From Marinactinospora thermotolerans DSM 45154 (lineage in GTDB: Bacteria > Actinomycetota > Actinomycetes > Streptosporangiales > Streptosporangiaceae): a stretch of DNA of 64,000 bases. The notes under the pieces were generated by a model. The model saw nothing but the letters and a program-made list of their open reading frames with translations, searched no databases and was not told the origin of the DNA. A program made the translations under genes and the position numbers. Location: positions 186,001-250,000 of the forward strand of contig NZ_FUWS01000006.1 in the NCBI RefSeq assembly GCF_900167435.1. Reading direction: 5' to 3'. Position 1 is the first letter of the stretch, and each line of letters opens with the position of its first letter. Of the stretch, positions 43,803-52,282 are shown one piece after another.

Positions 43803-44417
43803 TCAGGGCCAGAGATCGGACGACAGGAGCCGGGTCGCCTCGATCGGTGGAAGCCCGTCATCCAGTTCACGCAGTCGCCGGTAGAGCTGACGCATGTCCG
43901 CTTTGCCCGGGACGTACTTCTTCTGCACTGCACGTTCCAAGATGGCCAGCGTGCTGACCAGGGTGATCGACCCCACCGGACGCCCGCTGCGGCGGAGCCG
44001 TTCGAGGCGGTTGATCTCCGAGGTGGCCGTCCGCGCTCCTTCTCCGTCGTCGATGAGCACGGTCACCTTCTGGCCGGCCTCGGCAATGACGACCGCGTGC
44101 GCGATGACCATAACCTCGCCCAAATCCTTGGGACGTTTCAGCCGTTCAGCCATGGGCTGGTGGGAGATGCGCTGGATGACGGCTGCGAGTTCGGGAGTCT
44201 GGTCGTCGGACAGGATCCGCATCCACTCGAGGGCCGGCTTCCGCCGGACACCTGCGGCGGCGCGGAAACGCTCATCCTGCCGGGATTTGTCGAAAACCTC
44301 GCTCTGTACAGCCTCTGGAGCACTGAGCTTGCCCAGAACGCCGATGAGGAGACGCTCTTGATCGATCGAGAGGAAGTTCAGGCCGGGACCGGCGTCGATG
44401 ATCGGCCGATGACTCAT
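43803..44417 (-). CDS. PIN-like domain protein, candidate toxin
   Basis: 204 residues. N-terminal IIDAGPGLNFLSID resembles the first acidic site of PIN ribonucleases; APEAVQSEVFDKSRQD, LGEVMVIAHAVVIAEAG and VTVLIDDGEG supply further acidic residues in PIN order. Long for VapC. The ATG at 44417 overlaps the stop of an upstream frame (ATGA), the layout of an antitoxin-toxin pair. Fold assignment is by motif only. Confidence 0.6.
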   Translation of the reverse strand: MSHRPIIDAGPGLNFLSIDQERLLIGVLGKLSAPEAVQSEVFDKSRQDERFRAAAGVRRKPALEWMRILSDDQTPELAAVIQRISHQPMAERLKRPKDLGEVMVIAHAVVIAEAGQKVTVLIDDGEGARTATSEINRLERLRRSGRPVGSITLVSTLAILERAVQKKYVPGKADMRQLYRRLRELDDGLPPIEATRLLSSDLWP

Positions 44418-44656
44418 CCATTCCCACTCGTTGTCGTGTCAGGAGTCTCGACATCGCGCTCAGGCGCGTTGAGAGCCTCGTCCAAAGCCGCGAGGCCGGC
44501 TTCGGCATCCGGCGGCTCGGTGGAGTCGGCCCACGCGACCGGCCGTTCGCGTCGGTCAGCGGCCTCCGCTCCCCGCCGCCTCGGAGCGTGAGGACGACCG
44601 GGACCGAGAGCGGTCCCGTCCGGTGTCAGGTCCGGCAGGGCGTGCGCCGGCCGCCA
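44414..44656 (-). other. Open frame upstream of PIN-like gene, possible truncated antitoxin
   Basis: 80 codons open from an in-frame TAG at 44659 to a TGA overlapping the PIN-like ATG. The C-terminal half (AADRRERPVAWADSTEPP, AGLAALDEALNAPERD) is protein-like, yet there is no ATG, GTG or TTG start in frame. It may be the tail of a decayed antitoxin whose N-terminus was lost, or start at CTG. Confidence 0.35.
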
Positions 44657-44808
44657 CTACGAGGGCGCGCCGGGGCAGGCGGTACCACCCGCTGGAGCGG
44701 TCGCCGCGCCCCGTCCGGCGCCAAGCGGACCACGATCCCCGTGGCCGCAGACCACCGGTCTCTCCTCTTTAATGCGCCGACCACCGTGAGAGGTTCTTCC
44801 ATCACCCT

Positions 44809-45036
44809 TCAGAGGGCGATGGGCTCATACCGCATCGCGATTTCGGCGATCTCCTCAGGTGACAACTCCTCCCTGCCCTCGACATACCTATTCGGATGGT
44901 AGATGAGGCCCGTCACATAAGGGCAGAGAACTCCTCGCTCCAACCTGGCCATCTCCTCCTCGCTTTCAACACCGTTCTGATCGTTCTCCAAGATCCTCTC
45001 GACGAGTCCCATGATCTCTTCTCTGGACAGCCCCAC
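44809..45036 (-). CDS. Colicin/pyocin-type DNase immunity protein
   Basis: 75 residues resembling the E-group colicin immunity family: GLSREEIMGLVERILENDQ, SEEEMARLERGVLCPYVTGLIYHP and ELSPEEIAEIAMRYEP match the four-helix pattern, including the acidic helix II and the Tyr-containing turn before helix IV. GTG 45036 has a near-perfect ribosome site (GGAGGTGATC). It directly follows a decayed HNH-DNase toxin module, the correct partner for this immunity family. Its own frame is intact. Confidence 0.78.
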   Translation of the reverse strand: MGLSREEIMGLVERILENDQNGVESEEEMARLERGVLCPYVTGLIYHPNRYVEGREELSPEEIAEIAMRYEPIAL

Positions 45037-45570
45037 GGGCGGATCACCTCCGTAGCGGTAACCGCCGTCAAGGATGTCACGGCGGCATGGGGACGTGACG
45101 ACCTGGATATCGCCGATCCCACGCACACCGCCTCCTTGATCGGCGGGGTTCCATGATGCGGCTCATATGGACCGTGGCCTGGAATTCCCCGTTCCGGGAC
45201 CACGGACGGTGCCGGACCCCCTTGGTCTTCCGGACCGGACCGCCGGGCGAGTTCAGGGTATTCGCCACCGCTTTCCAGCAGGCTTCACGGAAGACTCCGA
45301 GGGCGGAAGCGCTCCTTCCTCCAAGGTGATCGACGACCTGCCGGGGTACCCGGCCGGTACATCCTTCACCTTCTCCCGGCCACCTCCCGGTGATCACCGG
45401 GACGCTCTCCATCTGCCGCCGTTCCGAGGGTGTCACGCGGCCGGGTGGTGGCCGGAGCCTGTTCTCGCGTCTCGCCTCCCGCTCCGCTGTCGCCACGATC
45501 CTCGTTGGTGTCGTGTACGAGGATGTCCGTCCGGCCTGCCGCGCCGTGCCAGGTGTGCGGGCCGGCGGCG
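45037..45570 (-). pseudogene. Decayed Hint-HNH DNase toxin module
   Basis: Fragments of a polymorphic toxin in several frames. HTWHGAAGRTDILVHDTNEDRG near 45500-45560 matches the end of the intact toxin's Hint domain (HTYHVAAGRTDVLVHND). FREACWKAVAN near 45280 matches the start of colicin-type HNH nucleases (FRKKFWEEVS in colicin E9, from memory). YEPHHGTPPIKEAV and, after another frameshift, GDIQVVTSPCRRDILDGGYRYGG match the HH motif and C-terminus. At least two frameshifts make it nonfunctional. Confidence 0.6.
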
Positions 45571-45910
45571 GACGCGTCCTCCTCATCGGCGCCGGCGCCG
45601 TCGCACAACGTGGCGGGGACGCGGTGCCGCGGTTCGCGCGGAGCCGGCCCGATCCGGTCCGGGCGGCCCACCGGGGAGGCCACGAGAGCCGCCGCCCCCT
45701 CACGCCCAGAGGGCGGGGCGAAGACCCGGACCTCTCGACCGGCGGCGGGCCGTCATCCGAGGCGCGGTTCCTCCCCACGGTGCTCACCGAGACGACCGGC
45801 CGTTTCCCCAGCCCCGCGTCCGGTCACCGTTCGCGCAACTCATCAGGGCTCCCTCCCCTGGTACCGGTATGTCTCTCATCCCTCCCAGGGTTGCCGGCCT
45901 CCGTCACACC
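45571..45910. other. Intergenic or decayed toxin sequence, 340 bp
   Basis: Upstream of the DNase remnant and adjoining repeat copy A. It should once have encoded the rest of a Hint domain, but I cannot recognise it. Confidence 0.3.
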
Positions 45911-46250
45911 TGGCGCGCGCAGGCCCGCGGTCAGCCCTTCTCCGGACCGGTCGTCTCCTTATCCAGGACGCCGGTGCGCGAACATGAACACGCACGCCGG
46001 CGCTTCCTCCGCGCCCCGGCCGGACACGGACAGCGGCAACCCCTGCGGACACTCCCGCAGCGCGCGGCCCAGCTCTTCGGCGGGGAGTTCCCACGCCGGC
46101 CCTCTCCGGACGGCCGGCCCGGATGGCGTGGATCCACGGTCATCTCACAGAGAGTCTCCACGGCCACCGGCCACCGGCCACAGCGGCATACCCCCTGTGA
46201 ATGACGACCATGCGCATCGGCCCTGTTAACAAGGGAGGCCAGGACCAGCC
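45911..46250. repeat. Duplicated spacer, copy A
   Basis: About 340 bp almost identical to 46890-47220; main differences are an extra CCACCGG unit and a few substitutions. With the following immunity gene and toxin tail it forms one unit of a tandem duplication. Confidence 0.85.
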
Positions 46251-46275
46251 GGAGCCCGCACCCGTCCGAATGCCT

Positions 46276-46602
46276 CTACCCCTTCTCTCGCCTCTCTTCA
46301 TCCGCCAATTCCGGGTACATATCATGGATGTATCCGATCATGTCCCGCAGAACACCCCGCCAGGTCTCCGTGTCCTCATCGGGCTCGTACCCGCTCCTCC
46401 ACTGGATGGTGACAAGGTGGTCGATCTCCTCCTCACTGAGATCAGAGGACAGCATCATCTCGATCTCCTGAAGAATTCTCCGCGATTCATCCAGTGCATT
46501 TACATGCCTCTTCCGGAAGATGTCCTCAAGACTATCGCCATCGAGGTCCCAGTCCTGGTGCATGCCCCCCGCAAAGAAGTCCTCCAGATATTCGTACATC
46601 AT
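46276..46602 (-). CDS. CdiI-type immunity protein, copy A
   Basis: 108 residues, nearly identical to copy B over MHQDWDLDGDSLE and the central HVNALDESRRILQEIEMMLSSDLSEEEIDHLVTIQW; it differs mostly at the ends (YEYLEDFF versus YEYLRKFF). It resembles the CdiI_2 family of contact-dependent inhibition immunity proteins, whose YxxHxDWD core is clear. ATG at 46602 follows AGAGGAG. Here it follows only a toxin remnant, so it is an orphan immunity gene. Confidence 0.8.
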   Translation of the reverse strand: MMYEYLEDFFAGGMHQDWDLDGDSLEDIFRKRHVNALDESRRILQEIEMMLSSDLSEEEIDHLVTIQWRSGYEPDEDTETWRGVLRDMIGYIHDMYPELADEERREKG

Positions 46603-46623
46603 CTCTCCTCTCACACCTGTGGA

Positions 46624-46866
46624 TCAGTCAACCGGGTAATCAATGCAGACACTGCACCCCAATGGACTATCCGGATCCCTGTCCAGGACCACGGTGGCCC
46701 TCTCCGGAGCCCCCTCCACCCATCCGGCCGGATTCTTCTCACTCCCCTGCCGAGTGAAATTCGAGGCCGTGGGCCCAGACGTCGCCGGCCAGGCTGGTGG
46801 TCATCTCGGTGGCGGTGTCGATGGGGTTGAGGACGCTGTCGACCAGGTCGGTGGCGTCGTCGGCGA
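46624..46866 (-). pseudogene. Internally deleted toxin remnant
   Basis: Minus strand: 46866-46760 matches codons of the intact toxin from DDATDLVD to AHGLE (48945-49051), then jumps directly to its C-terminal tail (46759-46624, matching 47778-47643). The jump is out of frame. The tail reads FTRQGSEKNPAGWVEGAPER and ends CIDYPVD, against AYPVE in the intact protein, so the catalytic Thr and Tyr are also lost. Confidence 0.85.
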
Positions 46867-46889
46867 GCGCGTTATCGGCGCCGGCGCCC

Positions 46890-47220
46890 TGGCGCGCGCA
46901 GGCCCGCGGTCAGCCCTTCTCCGGACCGGTCGTCTCCTTATCCAGGACGCCGGTGCGCGAACATGAACACGCACGCCGGCGCTTCCTCCGCACACCGGCC
47001 GGACACGGGCAGCGGCAACCCCGGCGGACACTCCCGCAGCGCGCGGCCCAGCTCTTCGGCGGGGAGTTCCCACGCCGGCCCCCTCCGGACGGCCGGCCCG
47101 GATGGCGTGGATCCACGGTCATCTCACAGAGAGTCTCCACGGCCACCGGCCACAGCGGCATACCCCCTGTGAATGACGACCATGCGTATCGGCCCTGTTG
47201 AGAAGGTAGGCCAGGACCAG
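46890..47220. repeat. Duplicated spacer, copy B
   Basis: Second copy of 45911-46250, offset about 979 bp, fused on its left side to the toxin remnant. Similarity continues through the immunity gene, apart from an insertion of about 30-40 bp near 47230-47280. Confidence 0.85.
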
Positions 47221-47294
47221 CCGGAGCCCGCACTCGCCCCGAAGGTTCCAGAGCGCGCCGATACGATCCTTCGCGTACCTCCCGGATGCCTCTG

Positions 47295-47621
47295 CTACTC
47301 CTTCTCTCGCCTCTCTCCATCTGCCAATTCCGGATGCATGTCATGGATGTATCCGATCATGTCCCGCAGAACACCCCGCCAGGTCTCCGTGTCCTCATCG
47401 GGCTCGTACCCGCTCCTCCACTGGATGGTGACAAGGTGGTCGATCTCCTCCTCACTGAGATCAGAGGACAGCATCATCTCGATCTCCTGAAGAATTCTCC
47501 GCGATTCATCCAGTGCATTTACATGCCTCTTCCGAAAGATTTCCTCAAGACTATCGCCATCGAGATCCCAGTCCTGATGCATGCCCCCCGCAAAGAATTT
47601 TCTCAGATATTCGTACATCAT
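47295..47621 (-). CDS. CdiI-type immunity protein, copy B (cognate)
   Basis: 108 residues, CdiI_2-like (GGMHQDWDLDGDSLEEIF). Starts 22 bp after the toxin stop, ATG at 47621 with AGAGGAG upstream, so it is co-transcribed and is the likely antidote of the RNase A-like toxin. Acidic overall, as expected for binding a basic nuclease. Confidence 0.85.
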   Translation of the reverse strand: MMYEYLRKFFAGGMHQDWDLDGDSLEEIFRKRHVNALDESRRILQEIEMMLSSDLSEEEIDHLVTIQWRSGYEPDEDTETWRGVLRDMIGYIHDMHPELADGERREKE

Positions 47622-47642
47622 CTCTCCTCTCGCACCTCTGGA

Positions 47643-49451
47643 TCACTCAACCGGGTAAGCAGTGTAGATACTGTACCCCAATGGGCTATCCGGGTCCCTG
47701 ACCAGGACCACGGTGACCCTCTCTGGAGCTCCCTCCACCCATCCGGTCGGGTTCTTCTTACTCCCCTGTCGAGCGAAAGATGTACCCAGAACTCCCTGAT
47801 CGACATCTATATTCTCAAGTTCTAGTCGAACATAGCCCTTCGATCCCGTATCCACCCTCTCCAGCCACTCCTCGATCTTCACTTTCTCCTGATCAAGGAC
47901 GGTCGCGACCGCACGCTCCGCGGTTTCCCTATCAGTCCATCTCGTCGCGACCCTCCCCGAAGGGGGACCGATTCCTATCGTCCGATTACGCAAATACTCA
48001 TCACTGACGCCGACATGGCGCTCCAAGGTATGGCCTCCCATATCCTCGTGGGCCTGTAGGCCTCCGCCTGGTACAAGACGGCAGGCGTCGTTGTGAACGA
48101 GGACGTCTGTCCGGCCTGCCGCGACGTGGTAGGTGTGCAGGTCGGCGACGGTGAGGTTGTGGACCCGCTGGTGGGCGGTGCGGATGTCCAGGGCGGTGAC
48201 CTGGATCCAGGTGCCGGCGGATGTCTGCAGCCAGGCGCCCGGCGTCAGGTCGATGGCGTCGGTCCAGGTCTGGGCGGTGGGAACCCAGAAGGGGTGGCCG
48301 TCGGTGGCGGTGAGCCGGCCGGTGTCGCCGTCGGTGTCGGTGACAGTGATCTCCACCAGCGTCGTGGGGCCGTGGCCGTCGATGAGGTCGGTGACGGGGC
48401 GCGGCCCGGACTCCCCGGTGAGAGGGTCGGTGGCCCAGACATGATCGCCGACTCCGACGTCCTCGATGGGGCGGTGGGCGCCGTCGGCCATCAGCACGAG
48501 AGTGCCGGGGACGAAGCTGTTACGGGCGCACGAGGATCCGTCGCCGTCCTGGCTGTCCTGGCCGTCCTGGTCAGGCCGGTCGTCCGGGGAGTTGGGGGGA
48601 GGCTGGCCGGGATCGGCACCGTCGGCGTGGAAGTGGGGGGTGTTGGCTCCGGGCGGGTCGGGGGTGCCCTCGGCGATGGCCTGGGTCAGCTTGCCGCCTC
48701 GGCCCAGCCACCCCACGCCGGGAATGAAGTAGGAGCCGAGGTTCCACGCGCCGCGCCCCAGGGCCCCGGCGTAGTCGCCGCTGCTCCAGGAGCCGGTGAC
48801 CTCCTCGTCGACCACGCTGCGGTACAGGCTGCCCACGCTCAGCGGGGACTCCCACGCCCCGTAGCGGATGTTCTCCTTCAGGAAGGTCTCCGCGGCGCCG
48901 AGGTAGTCGCCCTCGTCAAGCCGCTCGCGGACCTGGTCGGCGGTTTCGAGGCCGTGGGCCCAGACGTCGCCGGCCAGGCTGGTGGTCATCTCGGTGGCGG
49001 TGTCGATGGGGTTGAGGACGGTGTCGACCAGGTCGGTGGCGTCGTCGGCGATCCCCCCGCCGGCGCCGGTGAGGAAGCGCCACGTGCTGTCCAGGAGCCC
49101 ACCGCCGGCGTCAGCGGTGTTCTCGGAGGTGTCGGCGGCGGGCTGGATCTGCGGCTCGGCCGGCCCCGGCACAGTCTCCTCGTCGTCCCGCGAGGAGGCA
49201 TCCTCCTGCTCCTCCTCAGCGGGCGGACTGTCGAGGGGATCCTGTTCCTCGTTGCCGGCGACGGGCACGTTCCCTTGATCAGCGCCGGTGCCGTCGAAGA
49301 TGGAGCCGACGGCACCGGTGACGCCGTCGCGCAACGTGGTGGGGATACCAGAGCCGATCAGGACGGCCATGATGGCCGCGACCAGCATGATGACCGCGCT
49401 GTACTCGACGAAGGAGGCGCCCCGGTCGGGGTCGTGGATTCTGCGCAGCAT
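47643..49451 (-). CDS. Polymorphic toxin: pilin-like N-terminus, Hint domain, RNase A-like toxin
   Basis: 602 residues. Residues 8-35 (DRGASFVEYSAVIMLVAAI) match Flp/Tad prepilins: basic leader, Gly before the cut, Glu at +5 and a hydrophobic helix. An acidic linker (about 45-110) and a helical middle follow. A Hint domain (about 305-455) runs from CARNSFVPGTLVLMADG through TDGHPFWV to HNLTVADLHTYHVAAG and VLVHND. The last 147 residues fit bacterial RNase A-like CdiA toxins: GGHTLERHVG, Arg 11 residues after the second His, and the C-terminal TAYP pair, matching the His/Arg/Thr/Tyr set of that family. Followed by its immunity gene. Confidence 0.85.
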   Translation of the reverse strand: MLRRIHDPDRGASFVEYSAVIMLVAAIMAVLIGSGIPTTLRDGVTGAVGSIFDGTGADQGNVPVAGNEEQDPLDSPPAEEEQEDASSRDDEETVPGPAEPQIQPAADTSENTADAGGGLLDSTWRFLTGAGGGIADDATDLVDTVLNPIDTATEMTTSLAGDVWAHGLETADQVRERLDEGDYLGAAETFLKENIRYGAWESPLSVGSLYRSVVDEEVTGSWSSGDYAGALGRGAWNLGSYFIPGVGWLGRGGKLTQAIAEGTPDPPGANTPHFHADGADPGQPPPNSPDDRPDQDGQDSQDGDGSSCARNSFVPGTLVLMADGAHRPIEDVGVGDHVWATDPLTGESGPRPVTDLIDGHGPTTLVEITVTDTDGDTGRLTATDGHPFWVPTAQTWTDAIDLTPGAWLQTSAGTWIQVTALDIRTAHQRVHNLTVADLHTYHVAAGRTDVLVHNDACRLVPGGGLQAHEDMGGHTLERHVGVSDEYLRNRTIGIGPPSGRVATRWTDRETAERAVATVLDQEKVKIEEWLERVDTGSKGYVRLELENIDVDQGVLGTSFARQGSKKNPTGWVEGAPERVTVVLVRDPDSPLGYSIYTAYPVE

Positions 49452-49502
49452 GAAAGGCCACCGGGGGAATCAGGGGATGGGGGTGGTGGGGCCGTGGTGA
49501 GG

Positions 49503-49859
49503 TCAGCGGGACAGGAGCGCCTCGCGGGCCCGGGCGCGGGTGAGTAGTCCCAGGGTCAGCAGCGGCAGCAGCATCTGCGTCAGCGCGCTCGGACTGGGAA
49601 GATTGCCCAGCGCCAATAGCAGGGTCAGCACCTGAAGGACCGCGATCCCCCAGAACAGCACCCGGCCGCCGCGAGGCAGGCGCAGCGCGAACACGAGCGC
49701 GAGCACGCCGGGCAGCGCCACCCAGGTCAGCTCGCCCAGGATCACCGCGTCGACCTCGACGACCATCAACGCTCCGACCACGGCCAGCAGGGTCAGCCCG
49801 GCCGTGATGAACAGCAACAGGCGTACGGCCTTCAACTCCACCGGCAATCCGCGCTTCAC
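49503..49859 (-). CDS. Small membrane protein
   Basis: 118 residues with four hydrophobic segments (LLLFITAGLTLLAVVGALM; ELTWVALPGVLALVFAL; VLFWGIAVLQVLTLLLALG; MLLPLLTLGLL). GTG at 49859 with GGAGGAG upstream; it reads into the toxin gene with a 51-bp gap and is probably its operon partner. It could help export or anchor the toxin, but there is no family evidence. Confidence 0.65.
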   Translation of the reverse strand: MKRGLPVELKAVRLLLFITAGLTLLAVVGALMVVEVDAVILGELTWVALPGVLALVFALRLPRGGRVLFWGIAVLQVLTLLLALGNLPSPSALTQMLLPLLTLGLLTRARAREALLSR

Positions 49860-50889
49860 GTGGCTCCTCCGGGAGGTTCTTGATTCATCGGCTCCCCTGT
49901 GCGGGGCTGGAACCACACAAATTAATCGGGATTTACCTCCACGGATGCCGCGAAATGCCCTTTAACCCCCATCTGGCCACATCAGGCCTTTCCCCTGGGG
50001 CGTCGGCGCGAAGAACCACCTGGCTGCCCTTCCGCCTGCTCCGTGTCAGCCATTCGATTCCTTCACCCGATTTGGACAAGGAGGCGAAAAGGACAGAGGA
50101 TTTCCAGGCACGGCGGAACACCCGATGACGGCGAAGGGCAGCAGGAGCGTCATCGACATGGGAGAACCCGGCGCTGGACAACGCCGCCCGATATGTCGTG
50201 GAACAAGGAGCCTGATCGGTCTACGGATCCGAAAGACCTGGGGCGATTCCTCCCGATTACGCATCGCCGCGACGGTAAAGACAGAGCCCGACCTGCACAG
50301 ACAGGCCGGGCCTTCCCCACGTCCGGAGGGTGGGAGGAGAACCGGGACGGTCCACGTCGCGCGTTCATCGCACACGGCGCCGAGCGTTCAGGACGCGGCT
50401 GAGCGAGACATCCAGGCGGACGCGCAACAGGCCGGAAGGTTCGTCCAGAGCCGTCTCGGCCGTCGGCTTCCTGACTCTTCGGGGTATCTCGTGACTATTG
50501 GCGCACTCACTTCGCGCGCCGTCCGCGCGTCCGGCCGATACGGCCTATGCGGGTCCCCTCCGGTACCTGTCCGTCCGACGGAAGCCGAATGGGCAGGTGG
50601 GTGGCGACTTCGGTGAGGGCGAGGTCAATGCCGGTCGACATGAGGAGGAATACCCCGCACCCGCTTCCTCCCCGCGCCGCGGCCACCGGTCGGGGACGGG
50701 CGGAAGGACGGGAGAGAACGTTGTCGGCAGGCCGGTCGCGCTGGAAAGGCTCGGTGAACTGCCGCTTGTACCCGGTTACCGTCAACTGACGCGGGCGCCG
50801 GAATTCATGCCATTCGGGCCGCGCGGATCCCGATTCGGCCGCGAGGCGTTCGGCCACCTCCCGGTCCCGGCTGTCGCTGAAGACGCCGG
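49860..50889. other. Intergenic, about 1 kb
   Basis: Contains the promoter side of the toxin operon and a terminator-like hairpin at about 50286-50311 (GCCCGACCTG...CAGGCCGGGC, one mismatch). Frames here look non-coding; the left end of the next remnant may trail into it. Confidence 0.35.
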
Positions 50890-51640
50890 AACTCGCCGCG
50901 ACCGCCGCCACCTCGCCTTCCAACACCTTGCGGGCCTCGTCGACCGTCATGACGGGGACGTTGGCGGCGCGCGCCTGGCCCAGCCGGGGTCGGAGCCGTC
51001 GGTTCCCGCGACGACCAGCCGCACCGTCTTGGTGAGGTTCTCGGCAACCGTCGCCCCATTGGCGAGTGCGTAGTCCAGTAGTTCCTGCATACCGGGTGCC
51101 TCGCCCACCGGCGGCAGGCGCCACCCCTTCAGCCGCCGGTTCTGTGGACGGTGGGCCGTCGCCGCCTCCTGTAGGTCCTGGATGGGGTGGGTGGCACCCG
51201 GGTTCTCGGCGGCCGCCCGCAACTCCTTGAACTCCGCTGAGGTCACGACCCCGTCGGCTTCGGCCCGCCGGCGGGCCAGGGCCAGTGTGTCCTCGTGGAC
51301 CTGCTGGGCGGTGAGCTGCGTGAGGCCGGCCCGTGTCGCGAGGACGGCCAGGTTCCGGGCTTCCTCGCCGACGACCTTGCCGTCGGAGAGTGCGAGCTCA
51401 AGCAGGGATCGGTAATCGCGCAGCGCCTCAGGACGCGGCGGCGGAGGCGTCTGCGTCCGCGGCGGGCAGGCGACGAGGTCGCTCAGCCACCCGTCCGTGC
51501 CCTTGCGTATTCCCAGGACACGCGGAGCGACGAACCCCTGCCGGGGCGGCTCAGGCAACCGGACCGGGGACGGTCCTTGCCGGAACAGCGGCTGGGGAGC
51601 GTTCGCGAGGAGTTCGGGGAGCACGTGTCCGACTCCTCTG
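50890..51640 (-). pseudogene. Remnant of exonuclease/TerB/BRCT-type DNA-repair protein
   Basis: Minus strand carries the C-terminal part of a family with exonuclease, TerB-like and BRCT domains. VRLPEPPRQGF and DGWLSDLVA are followed by a TerB-like repeat (ALRDYRSLLELALSDGKVVGEEARNLAVLA) and BRCT-like LANGATVAENLTKTVRLVVAGTDGSDPGW. A one-base frameshift near 50990 moves RAANVPVMTVDEARKVLEG to another frame. The exonuclease N-terminus is absent. Confidence 0.6.
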
Positions 51641-51928
51641 GCCGTCCCCAAAGCACCCTGCTCGCCACTCGGCCAGCTCCCCGTCAGCAACTTGGGAGGC
51701 GGTACCGACGCCCCGCCGGTCGAACCGTCACAGGACGGCGGGGGTGTCGCAGACGTCCACGACAGGACGGTGCGTGGGGACGGAGAGAACCCGACGAAGG
51801 GCGACGTGGAACCATGCGACGGTCCGCGCCGCGCTCGTCGGCCACCGGCCGGGCCCTTTCTGCATGACCCATTCCCCGGCTGGCCGGGGCCGGGCCGGTA
51901 CTCCGGATACCGGACGCGCGGGGCGCGG

Positions 51929-52282
51929 TCAGGCGCCGCGTGAGGCGGCCTGGGCCGCGACGGTCGCGTCCGGGTACACCTGGAGGATGCGGTCGACCCC
52001 GACGATATGCAGAATGCGTGCGGTGCTGGGCGGCACCGCCGCCAGAGCGGCGTCGCCACCGGACGCCCGTGCGTGGTTCCAGGCGGCGAGGAACGCGGTG
52101 ATGCCGCTGGAGTCGCAGAACGTGAGTCCCGCGAGGTCGATCACGAGCAGCGCGCCCGGCGGCACCGCCAGGCCGCCCACCGCCGCGCGGAACACGTCGG
52201 CGCTGTCGTAGTCGAGGTCGCCCATGACCTGCACCACGGGGCCCGTGGGAGCGTCCTCGACGGCCACGGACAACGAGTTCAT
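51929..52282 (-). CDS. rsbV: STAS-domain anti-sigma factor antagonist
   Basis: 117 residues, single STAS domain: VVQVMGDLDYDSADVF, LLVIDLAGLTFCDSSGITAFLAA with the phosphorylatable Ser in DSSG, and LHIVGVDRILQVYP. ATG 52282 overlaps the phosphatase stop (ATGA). It should be the substrate of the upstream PP2C phosphatase and, when dephosphorylated, bind an anti-sigma kinase. That kinase and the sigma factor are not in the window. Confidence 0.88.
   Translation of the reverse strand: MNSLSVAVEDAPTGPVVQVMGDLDYDSADVFRAAVGGLAVPPGALLVIDLAGLTFCDSSGITAFLAAWNHARASGGDAALAAVPPSTARILHIVGVDRILQVYPDATVAAQAASRGA

Noticed and set aside
45366-45787. Intact genes in the minus-strand frames upstream of the DNase remnant
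   Set aside because: Homology to Hint and HNH domains jumps between frames, so these are pieces of a decayed gene.
45911-47220. CRISPR array
   Set aside because: The repeats are two long copies about 1 kb apart with genes inside, not short regularly spaced repeats. No array or cas gene was seen anywhere in the window.
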